From Gemmatimonas phototrophica (GTDB taxonomy: Bacteria > Gemmatimonadota > Gemmatimonadetes > Gemmatimonadales > Gemmatimonadaceae), in the NCBI GenBank assembly GCA_945870175.1, contig CAMBRJ010000240.1:1-5272 (forward strand): a DNA stretch of 5,272 bases. Direction: 5' to 3'. A program made the translations under genes and the position numbers. The notes under the pieces were generated by a model. The model did not search any database, had not been told where the DNA came from, and saw only the letters and a program-made list of their open reading frames with translations. The first letter of the stretch is position 1. Each line of letters begins with the position of its first letter. Shown here in pieces: positions 1 to 5,272 of the stretch.

Positions 1-109
1 GCATGAGGTACACGCCCGGCTCGTTGCGCATCTGCTCGCGCACCTGCGCCCGCAGTCGCTGCACATCGGCGTCGGGCGAGCCGACCGATAGGTCGAGCTG
101 AGTGGCCAC
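1..109 (-). CDS. uvrC: UvrC N-terminus, partial (excinuclease ABC subunit C)
   Basis: Only the first ~36 codons are visible; the gene runs off the left edge. Read on the minus strand, the frame ends in NEPGVYLM. This matches the start of UvrC, where PGVY is the first half of the GIY-YIG nuclease signature and is normally followed by a VIYVGKA-type segment, here outside the window. UvrC makes the dual incisions of nucleotide excision repair with UvrA and UvrB. I chose the GTG at 109-107, which lies 12 bases after a GGGAAG. A TTG at 133-131 and an internal GTG (codon 16 from the chosen start) are alternatives; the internal one would give a leader length closer to E. coli UvrC. The gene follows mutM by 37 bases on the same strand and is probably cotranscribed with it. 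Family call is good from a short motif; the start is uncertain. Confidence 0.72.
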   Translation of the reverse strand, partial: MATQLDLSVGSPDADVQRLRAQVREQMRNEPGVYLM

Positions 110-146
110 CGTCGCGCGCGACTTCCCGCGCAACTTACGGTCGAGC

Positions 147-1004
147 TTATCGCTGGCAGTTCGAGCAGAAGACGGTGCTGCGCCCGTCGATCGCGTGCGT
201 TCCGACCAGCCGGCGGCCGCAGGCAAGACAGGGCTCACCGGCGCGGCCATAGGCGGCCAACTGCTCGACGAAAGATCCCCGTTCACCGCGAGCATCCCGG
301 TAGTCGCGGAAGCTCGTGCCGCGGGCCGCGATGGAGGCGGTCAGCACCGCACACAGCTGCGCCCGCAGCGCCGCGCTTTCCTGCTCGGAGAGAGTGCGCG
401 CTTCGCGCGACGGATCGATCCCGGCCAGCCACAGAGCCTCGTTCGCGTAGATGTTGCCGACGCCGGCGAGTCGCTTCTGGTCCATCAGAAACACTTTGAT
501 GGCCTGCCTCGACTCCCGAACAAGTCCCGAAAACTCGGCGTCGCCGAGCTGCGGGTCAAGAGGTTCGGCACCTAATGCGCTCGAATACTTCGTGAAACGT
601 TCGGGTGACATCAAGGCCACCGTGCCCAACCGCCGGACGTCGCGGTAGTGCAGGGCGCGCCCGTCGTTCAGCCGAAGCGTGACCGCCACGTAGGTCCGGT
701 CGGCGTCCGTCAGCGAGCCCTCGTCGACCACCATGCCGCCGGTAAAGCGAGGCTGTACCACAACGCGCCACGGTGGCTCGGCGGCGTCCGTGCGCGCCGC
801 GGGCGGCCGCATGTCCAGCACGATCAGTTTGGCCCGGCGCCACACGTGGGCAATGGCGAGCCCGCTGAGCGCGGCGGCAAACCCTGCCGCGTCGGCTTCG
901 CGCAGCACGTCGGCCTTGAGCACGTCCACGCCGACGATGGTGGCGCCACACACCATGGCGTCGAGGTCCCGCGCGATGGTTTCCGTTTCAGGCAGTTCAG
1001 GCAA
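147..1004 (-). CDS. mutM: Formamidopyrimidine-DNA glycosylase (Fpg/MutM)
   Basis: Bifunctional base-excision-repair enzyme that removes 8-oxoguanine and formamidopyrimidines and nicks the abasic site. The true start is the TTG at 1004-1002: the protein then begins MPELPE, the invariant Fpg N-terminus whose Pro2 forms the Schiff base and Glu3 is catalytic. A GGGAAG at 1019-1014 lies 9 bases upstream. Other marks are Lys59 in RRAK, the YRDVRRLG segment (120-127), GVGNIYANE with Asn184 in the helix-two-turn-helix, RGTSFRDYRD, and a C-terminal zinc finger with Cys259, 262, 280 and 283. At 285 residues it is slightly longer than the ~270 usual, mainly through a Pro/Ala-rich insert at about 66-79. 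The lesion-probing residues differ from E. coli: the HLGMSG segment reads QPRFTG and the RRFG Phe is Leu126. It overlaps the end of purD by 8 bases, which suggests coupled translation. Confidence 0.95.
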   Translation of the reverse strand: MPELPETETIARDLDAMVCGATIVGVDVLKADVLREADAAGFAAALSGLAIAHVWRRAKLIVLDMRPPAARTDAAEPPWRVVVQPRFTGGMVVDEGSLTDADRTYVAVTLRLNDGRALHYRDVRRLGTVALMSPERFTKYSSALGAEPLDPQLGDAEFSGLVRESRQAIKVFLMDQKRLAGVGNIYANEALWLAGIDPSREARTLSEQESAALRAQLCAVLTASIAARGTSFRDYRDARGERGSFVEQLAAYGRAGEPCLACGRRLVGTHAIDGRSTVFCSNCQR

Positions 1005-2277
1005 GTCGCGCCGCTTCCCGCCAGCCGATGTCGCCGCGATAGATCGCACCCTCGAACTCGATGCGCGATGCCGCCTCGCGGCTCGCCTCCTGCGCATCGG
1101 CGAAGGTTTCGGCCATTGCCGTCACGGCAAATACGCGTCCACCGCTCGTCCGCAGCGATCCATCGGCCGCGAGCGATGTGCCGGCGTGATACACGCGCAA
1201 AGCGTCGCTGAACGGGGGCAGCGTGATGTGTTGGCCAGTGACCGGCGCATCGGGATAGCCCTGCGACGCGACGACCGTGGTCACCGACGCGCCCTCGCGC
1301 CACGTGAACGGCGACAGGCTGCCGATGCGGCCACCATGGGCCACGGTCATCATGGGATCGAGCAGGCTGCTGGTCAGCATCGGCAAGATCGCCTGCGTTT
1401 CGGGATCGCCGAATCGGCAGTTGAATTCCACGACCTTCGGGCCCTCTTCCGTGAGCATCAACCCCGCGTACAGCAGCCCCGTGAATGGGGTGCCGCGCTT
1501 GCGCAGCGCATGCAACGTGGGCAGGAAGATGCGTTCGGTGACATCGTCCACGAGCGCGGGCGTGGAGAACGACACCGGCGTATACGCACCCATGCCGCCG
1601 GTGTTCGGGCCTTCGTCGCCCTCCAGCAGGCGCTTGTGATCCTGCGCGCCGATCATGGGCATCACGCTGTAGCCGTCGGTCACCGCGAACAGCGACAGCT
1701 CTTCACCAGTCATGAACGCTTCCACCAGGCACTCGCTGCCGGCGTCACCGAACGCTTTGTCTTCGAGCACGCGCTCGATCGCGGCGTCGGCTTCTTTGAG
1801 CGTGTGGCAGATGATCACGCCTTTGCCGGCGGCGAGTCCGCTCGCCTTGATCACCACGGGCACCCCGAAGCGCGTGCGAACGGCCTCCTTCGCATCGGCC
1901 GACTTCTTATGGGTTTCGGCGCGCGCGGTCGGAATACCGGCCGCCATCATCAGCGCCTTCGTGTCGGCCTTCGACGTTTCCACCTTCGCCGCACCCATTG
2001 TGGGCCCGAACACCGGCACGCCGATGTGCTGCAGATGATCCACCAGCCCGATCGCCAACGGCGCCTCGGGGCCCACCACCACGAGCTTGACCTGCTCACG
2101 CTCGGCCAGCTCGGCGACTGCGATCGGGTCGGACGCATCGACCGAGACCACGCGGGCCAACTGGGCAATGCCGGGGTTCCCCGGACCGGCCACCAAATCG
2201 ATGGTGGTGTTCTCGCGCGCGAGTGCGTCAGCGAGGGCATGTTCGCGGCCGCCAGAGCCGAGGAGCAGGATCTTCAT
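997..2277 (-). CDS. purD: Phosphoribosylamine-glycine ligase (GAR synthetase, PurD)
   Basis: Cytosolic ATP-grasp enzyme that joins glycine to 5-phosphoribosylamine, the second step of de novo purine synthesis. The protein has 426 residues, the normal family length. The N domain opens KILLLGSGGREHAL with GPGNPG at about 31-36 and VVVGPEAPLAIG at 67-77. The ATP-grasp region holds VVIKASGLAAGKGV (141-154), the acidic GEELSLF stretch (191-197), AQDHKRLLEGDEGPNTGGMGAY (211-232) and EFNCRFGDPETQ (284-295), the family signature that supplies metal ligands. The C domain runs to the end at about residue 426. I chose the ATG at 2277-2275 because it gives the standard N-terminus; an ATG ten codons further upstream keeps the frame open but adds residues unlike the family. 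No strong ribosome binding site precedes it. It appears to lead a purD-mutM-uvrC run, after a gap holding a long palindrome. Confidence 0.97.
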   Translation of the reverse strand: MKILLLGSGGREHALADALARENTTIDLVAGPGNPGIAQLARVVSVDASDPIAVAELAEREQVKLVVVGPEAPLAIGLVDHLQHIGVPVFGPTMGAAKVETSKADTKALMMAAGIPTARAETHKKSADAKEAVRTRFGVPVVIKASGLAAGKGVIICHTLKEADAAIERVLEDKAFGDAGSECLVEAFMTGEELSLFAVTDGYSVMPMIGAQDHKRLLEGDEGPNTGGMGAYTPVSFSTPALVDDVTERIFLPTLHALRKRGTPFTGLLYAGLMLTEEGPKVVEFNCRFGDPETQAILPMLTSSLLDPMMTVAHGGRIGSLSPFTWREGASVTTVVASQGYPDAPVTGQHITLPPFSDALRVYHAGTSLAADGSLRTSGGRVFAVTAMAETFADAQEASREAASRIEFEGAIYRGDIGWREAARLA

Positions 2278-2329
2278 GGCGGGAAATCTAGTCCAAAACG
2301 AGAGCAATGCGTGCGTTCCCCACAGCCAC

Positions 2330-2431
2330 TGAAACGATCACGCAGAGAGGCAGAGGGCGCAGAGTGCGCAGAGAAATAATTGTAGTTCTCCGCGTGCTCT
2401 GCGCCCTCTGCCTCTCTGCGTGATCGTTTCA
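2330..2431. repeat. Long intergenic inverted repeat (GCAGAG-type palindrome)
   Basis: Two arms, 2330-2375 and 2386-2431, are reverse complements with a 10-base A+T-rich loop (ATAATTGTAG). The outer 35 base pairs match perfectly; only three mismatches (2365, 2366 and 2370) lie in the inner part. In plus-strand RNA two of the three become G-U pairs; in minus-strand RNA the other one does. Each arm is itself built from a GCAGAG word (CTCTGC in the other arm) repeated at 8-9-base spacing, starting at 2342, 2350, 2359 and 2368 in the left arm. It lies 15 bases past the stop of the M48-like gene and 52 bases before purD. Neither arm is followed by a T-run, so it is not a classic intrinsic terminator, though an RNA hairpin this strong could still block transcription or protect mRNA ends. 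Similar GCAGAG palindromes are, from memory, scattered between genes in several environmental phyla. No transposase is present. Confidence 0.93.
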
Positions 2432-2445
2432 ACCCAACCCGCGCA

Positions 2446-3522
2446 TCACACCCCAGTCGGAGGCTCAGAAGCCGGGGGCGGTGGCGGGGAAGAGGCCGGC
2501 GGTGGAGGCGGCGGCATGTCGTCACCCATGCTGGCCGCACTGGCGGCCGTCTTGAACGCATCGCGGAACGCATCGGCCGCCCGGTTGATCACGTCACCGA
2601 CCGTCTCGGCGGCGGCTTTCGCCTTGTCGGCGTAATAGTCCTTCGCGTCACGCAGATCGTCGCGCAACGGACGCTCGGCCTCGCTGCCGCGGCGGATGTA
2701 GTCGCCACCGACGATGCGCGTGTAGTCCCCCGACTGTTGCCAGCGATTCAGCTCACCAGCCCGCACCGTGTGGAACGGATGCTCGCGCAGGGCCGTGTTG
2801 AGTGCCTTGATGACGTTGTCCCAGGCCGATCCGCCAACTTCGTATTCGGCGGCCTGCGCGAGATAGGCGTCGAGGTCGATTGTGTCGCCGTAGGCCCGGC
2901 CGCCGGCCAATTTGAGGAAGGTCATCAGGCTGGCGCGCGGGTCCTGCGTGCCCAGCATGCCGGCCCGGTCGGCCGACAGCTCGGACTTGCGATACCACTC
3001 GAGCAGGGCCAGCTGGAAGGGCAGCAGCGCGATCGAGGCCAGCAACGGCAGTGCGCTCATGCCGAAAAAGAGCACGATGAGCGCGATCGTGCGGTAGGTG
3101 GTGCGCCCCGTCATGATATGGCCGAGTTGCTGCGCCAGCATAAAGCGCTGCTCCTCGGGCTCCAGCAATTCGAGCACGCCGGAGTTGATCACGATGAAGG
3201 GTTGGTCGAAGCCGACGGCACCCGCATTGGCGATCGGGTTCTGCGCCACGTAGAGCTGCGGGACCGGCTGGCCGGCGTTGGGCCAGTCGAGCGCCTGCAG
3301 CACGTCTTGGTAGAGCGCGTGGAGCATCGGCCGTTGCGTCGGACCGACCAGCACGGCGTCGCCGAGAAACAGATTGCGGACGCCGCGTTCGCCGAAAACG
3401 CTGGCGATCTTGCGCACCACTTCGTCGAATCCCGGGAGGGCGCGGAGCGTCTGCAGGGCGGCGCGGTCGGCCGGATGTTCCCAGGTGACCGACGAGACCT
3501 GCGTGAGCGGCGTGGCGGACAT
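2446..3522 (-). CDS. M48-family metallopeptidase-like membrane protein, probably inactive
   Basis: The 358-residue protein follows the M48 (HtpX/Ste24-like) plan. The segment from IANAGAVGFDQPFIVINSGVLELL (97-120) leads into the active-site helix. A hydrophobic stretch at about 143-174, one long or two short membrane segments, comes next, then ELSADRAG (181-188), which holds the usual third zinc ligand Glu181, and HPFHTVRAGEL (248-258), the M48 HP...R motif. The zinc helix, where active members read HExxH, reads QQLGH (131-135): the first His and the catalytic Glu are both Gln. His135 and Glu181 alone should not form the normal site, so a non-proteolytic role is likely. The tail has an Ala/Lys/Asp-rich helical region (about 285-332), then a proline-rich end (337-356). 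No cleaved signal peptide is evident. The ATG at 3522 follows no clear ribosome binding site. It lies 70 bases downstream of the cystathionine enzyme on the same strand; a functional link is not shown. Confidence 0.82.
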   Translation of the reverse strand: MSATPLTQVSSVTWEHPADRAALQTLRALPGFDEVVRKIASVFGERGVRNLFLGDAVLVGPTQRPMLHALYQDVLQALDWPNAGQPVPQLYVAQNPIANAGAVGFDQPFIVINSGVLELLEPEEQRFMLAQQLGHIMTGRTTYRTIALIVLFFGMSALPLLASIALLPFQLALLEWYRKSELSADRAGMLGTQDPRASLMTFLKLAGGRAYGDTIDLDAYLAQAAEYEVGGSAWDNVIKALNTALREHPFHTVRAGELNRWQQSGDYTRIVGGDYIRRGSEAERPLRDDLRDAKDYYADKAKAAAETVGDVINRAADAFRDAFKTAASAASMGDDMPPPPPPASSPPPPPASEPPTGV

Positions 3523-3539
3523 AATCAGGGGGCTGGAGA

Positions 3540-3563
3540 CACCCTCCCTACGGCGGGAGGGTG
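3540..3563 (-). terminator. Candidate hairpin terminator after the cystathionine enzyme gene
   Basis: A perfect 9-base-pair stem, CACCCTCCC against GGGAGGGTG with a six-base loop, sits 29 bases past the stop of the upstream gene and 17 bases before the M48-like start. The stem is almost all G-C. No T-run follows it on the minus strand (the next bases read GTCTCCAGCC), so it may be a weak or U-less terminator, an mRNA-stabilising hairpin, or an element that limits read-through into the M48-like gene. Confidence 0.4.
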
Positions 3564-3592
3564 CTCAAGTTCCACCGTGGGACAGATCCGTA

Positions 3593-4762
3593 TCAGATCC
3601 CTTCGAGTGCGCCGTCGAGATCGGCGATCAGATCCTCGGCATCTTCGATGCCGCACGACAGACGAACCATGCCGTCGTTCAACCCCATGGCCATCTTAAT
3701 GTCGGCCGGGACCGACCCGTGGGTCATGCTGAACGGGTGATTCGTCAGGCTTTCCACTCCCCCCAGCGACTCGGCCAACGAGAACACCCGTACGCGCTCG
3801 AGGAATTTTCGGGCGTTGTCGATGGTCTTAAGGTCGAGCGTCATCATGCCGCCGAAGCCGCTCATCTGCCGCTTCGCCAGCTCGTGGTGCGGGTGGTGCG
3901 CGAGGCCCGGGTAAATGACCCGGTCTTCGCCCAAGCGCTCCAGCAGCCATGCGCCGATGGCACGACCGTTGAGGTCGTGCTGCTTCATGCGGAGTGGCAA
4001 GGTCTTGGTGCCGCGGAGAGCCAGCCACGCATCAAACGGGCCAGGGACGGCACCGGCCGCGTTCAGGATGAATTGGAGCCGATCGGCCAATTCATCCTCA
4101 AGAACGACCGCGAGGCCGCCGATCATATCAGAGTGACCGTTGATGTACTTCGTGGTCGAATGCCAGACGATGTCGGCGCCCAGCTCCAACGGACGCTGGA
4201 AGATCGGCGTCGCAAAGGTGTTGTCCACGATGAGTAGGGCCTGGTGTCGCTTGGCGATGGTGCTCATGGCGGCCAGGTCGGTGAGTCGCATGAGGGGATT
4301 CGTTGGCGTCTCCACGAGTAGGGCACGCGTGGACGGCGTCATCGCATCCGCCACCCGCTGCGGATCATCCGTATCCACATACGTGAACGACAGGCCGAAA
4401 TGACGCAAGATTCGATCGAACAGACGGAACGTGCCACCGTACACGTTCTCCCCGCACACGATGTGATCACCGGCGCGGAAGAGCTTCATGATCGAGTCGA
4501 GGCAGCCCATGCCGCTGCCGAACGCGAAGCCGTGCGTGCCGCCTTCGAGCGTCGCGACGTTCCGTTCGAGCGCCTGTCGCGTGGGATTCTTCCCGCGGGC
4601 GTATTCGTATCCCTTGTTGACGCCAATGCTTTCCTGCACGTAGGTGGACGTGAGGTAGAGCGGCGTCATGATGGCACCCGACACGGGGTCGGGGCGCTGG
4701 CCGGCATGGATGGCGCGGGTGGCCATGCCACCCGCGAGGTCGTCGTCGAAAATGCGCGTCAT
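3593..4762 (-). CDS. metB: Cystathionine gamma-synthase / gamma-lyase (PLP-dependent)
   Basis: Member of the Cys/Met-metabolism PLP enzyme family (fold type I), 389 residues, normal length. The protein opens with ATRAIHAGQRPDPVSGAIMTPLYLTSTYVQ (14-43), then YEYARGKNPTR (52-62), which reaches into the neighbouring subunit's cofactor site. Tyr108 in NVYGG stacks on PLP, Asp180 in VDNTF pairs with its ring nitrogen, and Lys205 in HSTTKYINGHSD carries the PLP. SLAESLGGVES (328-338) with Glu337 and Arg367 in VRLSCGIED complete the site. The SLGGVES form fits gamma-synthase (MetB, cystathionine from cysteine and an acylhomoserine) or gamma-lyase (cysteine from cystathionine); sequence alone does not separate them and the symbol is provisional. 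Start: the ATG at 4762, with GGAG three bases upstream, closer than ideal; a second ATG at codon 13 is possible. It is divergent from a response regulator; no riboswitch was recognised upstream. Confidence 0.92.
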   Translation of the reverse strand: MTRIFDDDLAGGMATRAIHAGQRPDPVSGAIMTPLYLTSTYVQESIGVNKGYEYARGKNPTRQALERNVATLEGGTHGFAFGSGMGCLDSIMKLFRAGDHIVCGENVYGGTFRLFDRILRHFGLSFTYVDTDDPQRVADAMTPSTRALLVETPTNPLMRLTDLAAMSTIAKRHQALLIVDNTFATPIFQRPLELGADIVWHSTTKYINGHSDMIGGLAVVLEDELADRLQFILNAAGAVPGPFDAWLALRGTKTLPLRMKQHDLNGRAIGAWLLERLGEDRVIYPGLAHHPHHELAKRQMSGFGGMMTLDLKTIDNARKFLERVRVFSLAESLGGVESLTNHPFSMTHGSVPADIKMAMGLNDGMVRLSCGIEDAEDLIADLDGALEGI

Positions 4763-4932
4763 GGGCTCCGTGTGGTCCGAGGAGAACGTGGGGCGGAAGC
4801 TACTGCCGTGACCGAGCGTCGGCGAGTTGCCCGCCTCGGATTCCGGCGTGAGGGGAGCCTCCGACCCACCGCAGGGCAGCCCGAGGCCGTGGTGTGGCCC
4901 ACGTTGCCGCGCGATCCCAAGCCGGCGGCCTG
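4763..4932. promoter_or_regulatory. Divergent intergenic region, promoters presumed
   Basis: The 170 bases between the two divergent starts must contain a promoter for the minus-strand cystathionine enzyme and probably one for the plus-strand response regulator. No convincing -35/-10 pair, sigma-54 site or known SAM-responsive riboswitch consensus could be read on either strand. A 7-base inverted repeat, GCCTCGG at 4833-4839 and CCGAGGC at 4881-4887, is the only symmetry noticed, and at this G+C it may be chance. If the regulator starts at the upstream GTG (4894), the gap shrinks to 131 bases. Confidence 0.35.
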
Positions 4933-5272
4933 ATGCGCTTTGCCAGTGCGCTCGCCGACGCGCCGCGCCGCTGCCTGATCGTCGACGACGACGCGTCGAT
5001 ACGCCTGGTGGTCCGACGTCTGATGCAGGCCGAAGGCTTCGAGTGCCTCGAAGCGAGTGGTGGCGCCGAGGCACTCGACGTGCAAGCCGCCACCCCGTCG
5101 CCATTGCTGCTCTCGGACTTTCACATGCCCGGCATGGATGGTGCGCAGCTGCTGACGCAGATTCGCGCGAGCTGGCCCTTGACCGCCGTCGTCATGATCA
5201 CGGCCGTCTCAGATGTCGACGTCGCCGTACGATGCCTCGACGCCGGTGCGCTCGACTACCTCACGAAGCCCT
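4933..5272 (+). CDS. Response regulator, receiver domain, partial (3' end missing)
   Basis: Two-component signalling protein whose receiver domain takes a phosphate from a partner histidine kinase. The 113 visible residues cover nearly a full receiver: CLIVDDD (14-20) with the acidic metal-binding pair Asp18-Asp19, the phospho-acceptor Asp62 in LLLSDFHMPGMDG, Thr90 in VVMITA, and Lys112 in DYLTKP, all in expected positions. The output domain, and so the job (DNA binding, HD-GYP, diguanylate cyclase or receiver-only), lies beyond the right edge. The ATG at 4933 is used; it has no clear ribosome binding site. An in-frame GTG at 4894, with CGAGG 7 bases upstream, is a real alternative and would add 13 residues. 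No partner kinase is in view. It diverges from the cystathionine enzyme gene. Confidence 0.9.
   Translation, partial: MRFASALADAPRRCLIVDDDASIRLVVRRLMQAEGFECLEASGGAEALDVQAATPSPLLLSDFHMPGMDGAQLLTQIRASWPLTAVVMITAVSDVDVAVRCLDAGALDYLTKP

Noticed and set aside
733..2379. A 548-codon plus-strand open frame antisense to mutM and purD
   Set aside because: It runs opposite two securely identified genes, has a His/Arg/Gly-rich composition typical of a G+C-rich shadow frame and shows no recognisable domain; its end is made of the palindrome.
2379..2384. TACAAT -10-like hexamer on the minus strand in the palindrome loop, possible purD promoter
   Set aside because: No -35-like hexamer at 16-18 bases upstream; one A+T-rich hexamer in a loop is weak evidence.
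2737..3699. Plus-strand open frame antisense to the M48-like gene
   Set aside because: Shadow of the M48-like frame with no family features and a low-complexity Arg/Gly/Gln-rich translation.
4833..4887. GCCTCGG / CCGAGGC 7-base inverted repeat as an operator
   Set aside because: The half-sites are 41 bases apart and a match this short is expected by chance in such G+C-rich DNA.
4896..4908. Possible sigma-54 site (TGGCCCACGTTGC) before the response regulator
   Set aside because: The GG-to-GC distance is two bases shorter than the strict -24/-12 spacing.
4763..4932. SAM riboswitch leader for the cystathionine enzyme
   Set aside because: GGCAAC-like words occur, but the ordered stems and conserved core of the known SAM classes could not be assembled.
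4400..4933. Plus-strand open frame antisense to the cystathionine enzyme, ending at the regulator start
   Set aside because: Its stop overlaps the regulator ATG as in a coupled pair, but most of it is antisense to conserved PLP-enzyme codons and its translation resembles no family.
4763..5104. Extension of the cystathionine enzyme frame to a 503-residue protein
   Set aside because: The extra ~114 residues are low-complexity Arg/Gly/Ser-rich sequence and run antisense to the receiver domain; the family normally starts near the chosen ATG.

Overview
This is a G+C-rich bacterial window (about two-thirds G+C by eye). It has tightly packed housekeeping genes, long antisense shadow ORFs and non-ATG starts. 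I cannot fix the organism from sequence alone. The codon use and the long GCAGAG-type intergenic palindrome would fit a Gemmatimonadota-like soil or water bacterium, but that is an inference. Both window edges cut through genes.

Almost everything lies on the minus strand, so the layout reads right to left. From 4762 to 3593 is a PLP-dependent cystathionine gamma-synthase/gamma-lyase of sulfur amino acid metabolism. A 70-base gap with a small perfect hairpin follows. From 3522 to 2446 is a membrane protein of the M48 metallopeptidase family whose zinc-binding HExxH motif reads QQLGH, so it is probably not an active protease. It ends in a proline-rich tail. The gap at 2445-2278 holds a striking 102-base inverted repeat (2330-2431) with arms of about 46 bases.

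From 2277 leftward is a compact run of three genes. purD (GAR synthetase, purine synthesis) is followed by mutM (8-oxoguanine DNA glycosylase), which starts at a TTG inside the last codons of purD with an 8-base overlap. The 5' end of uvrC (excision nuclease subunit C) follows and leaves the window at base 1. The run joins purine synthesis to two DNA repair enzymes and is probably one transcript.

On the right, a divergent plus-strand gene starts at about 4933. It encodes a response regulator whose receiver domain carries the expected phosphorylation residues; the output domain lies beyond base 5272. The 170-base gap 4763-4932 must hold the promoters for the divergent pair, but no clear promoter or riboswitch could be read there.

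No RNA gene, CRISPR array, transposase, phage gene or tRNA was found. No wholly new system is evident. The best leads are the degenerate M48 protein, the long palindrome and the unusual lesion-reading residues of MutM.
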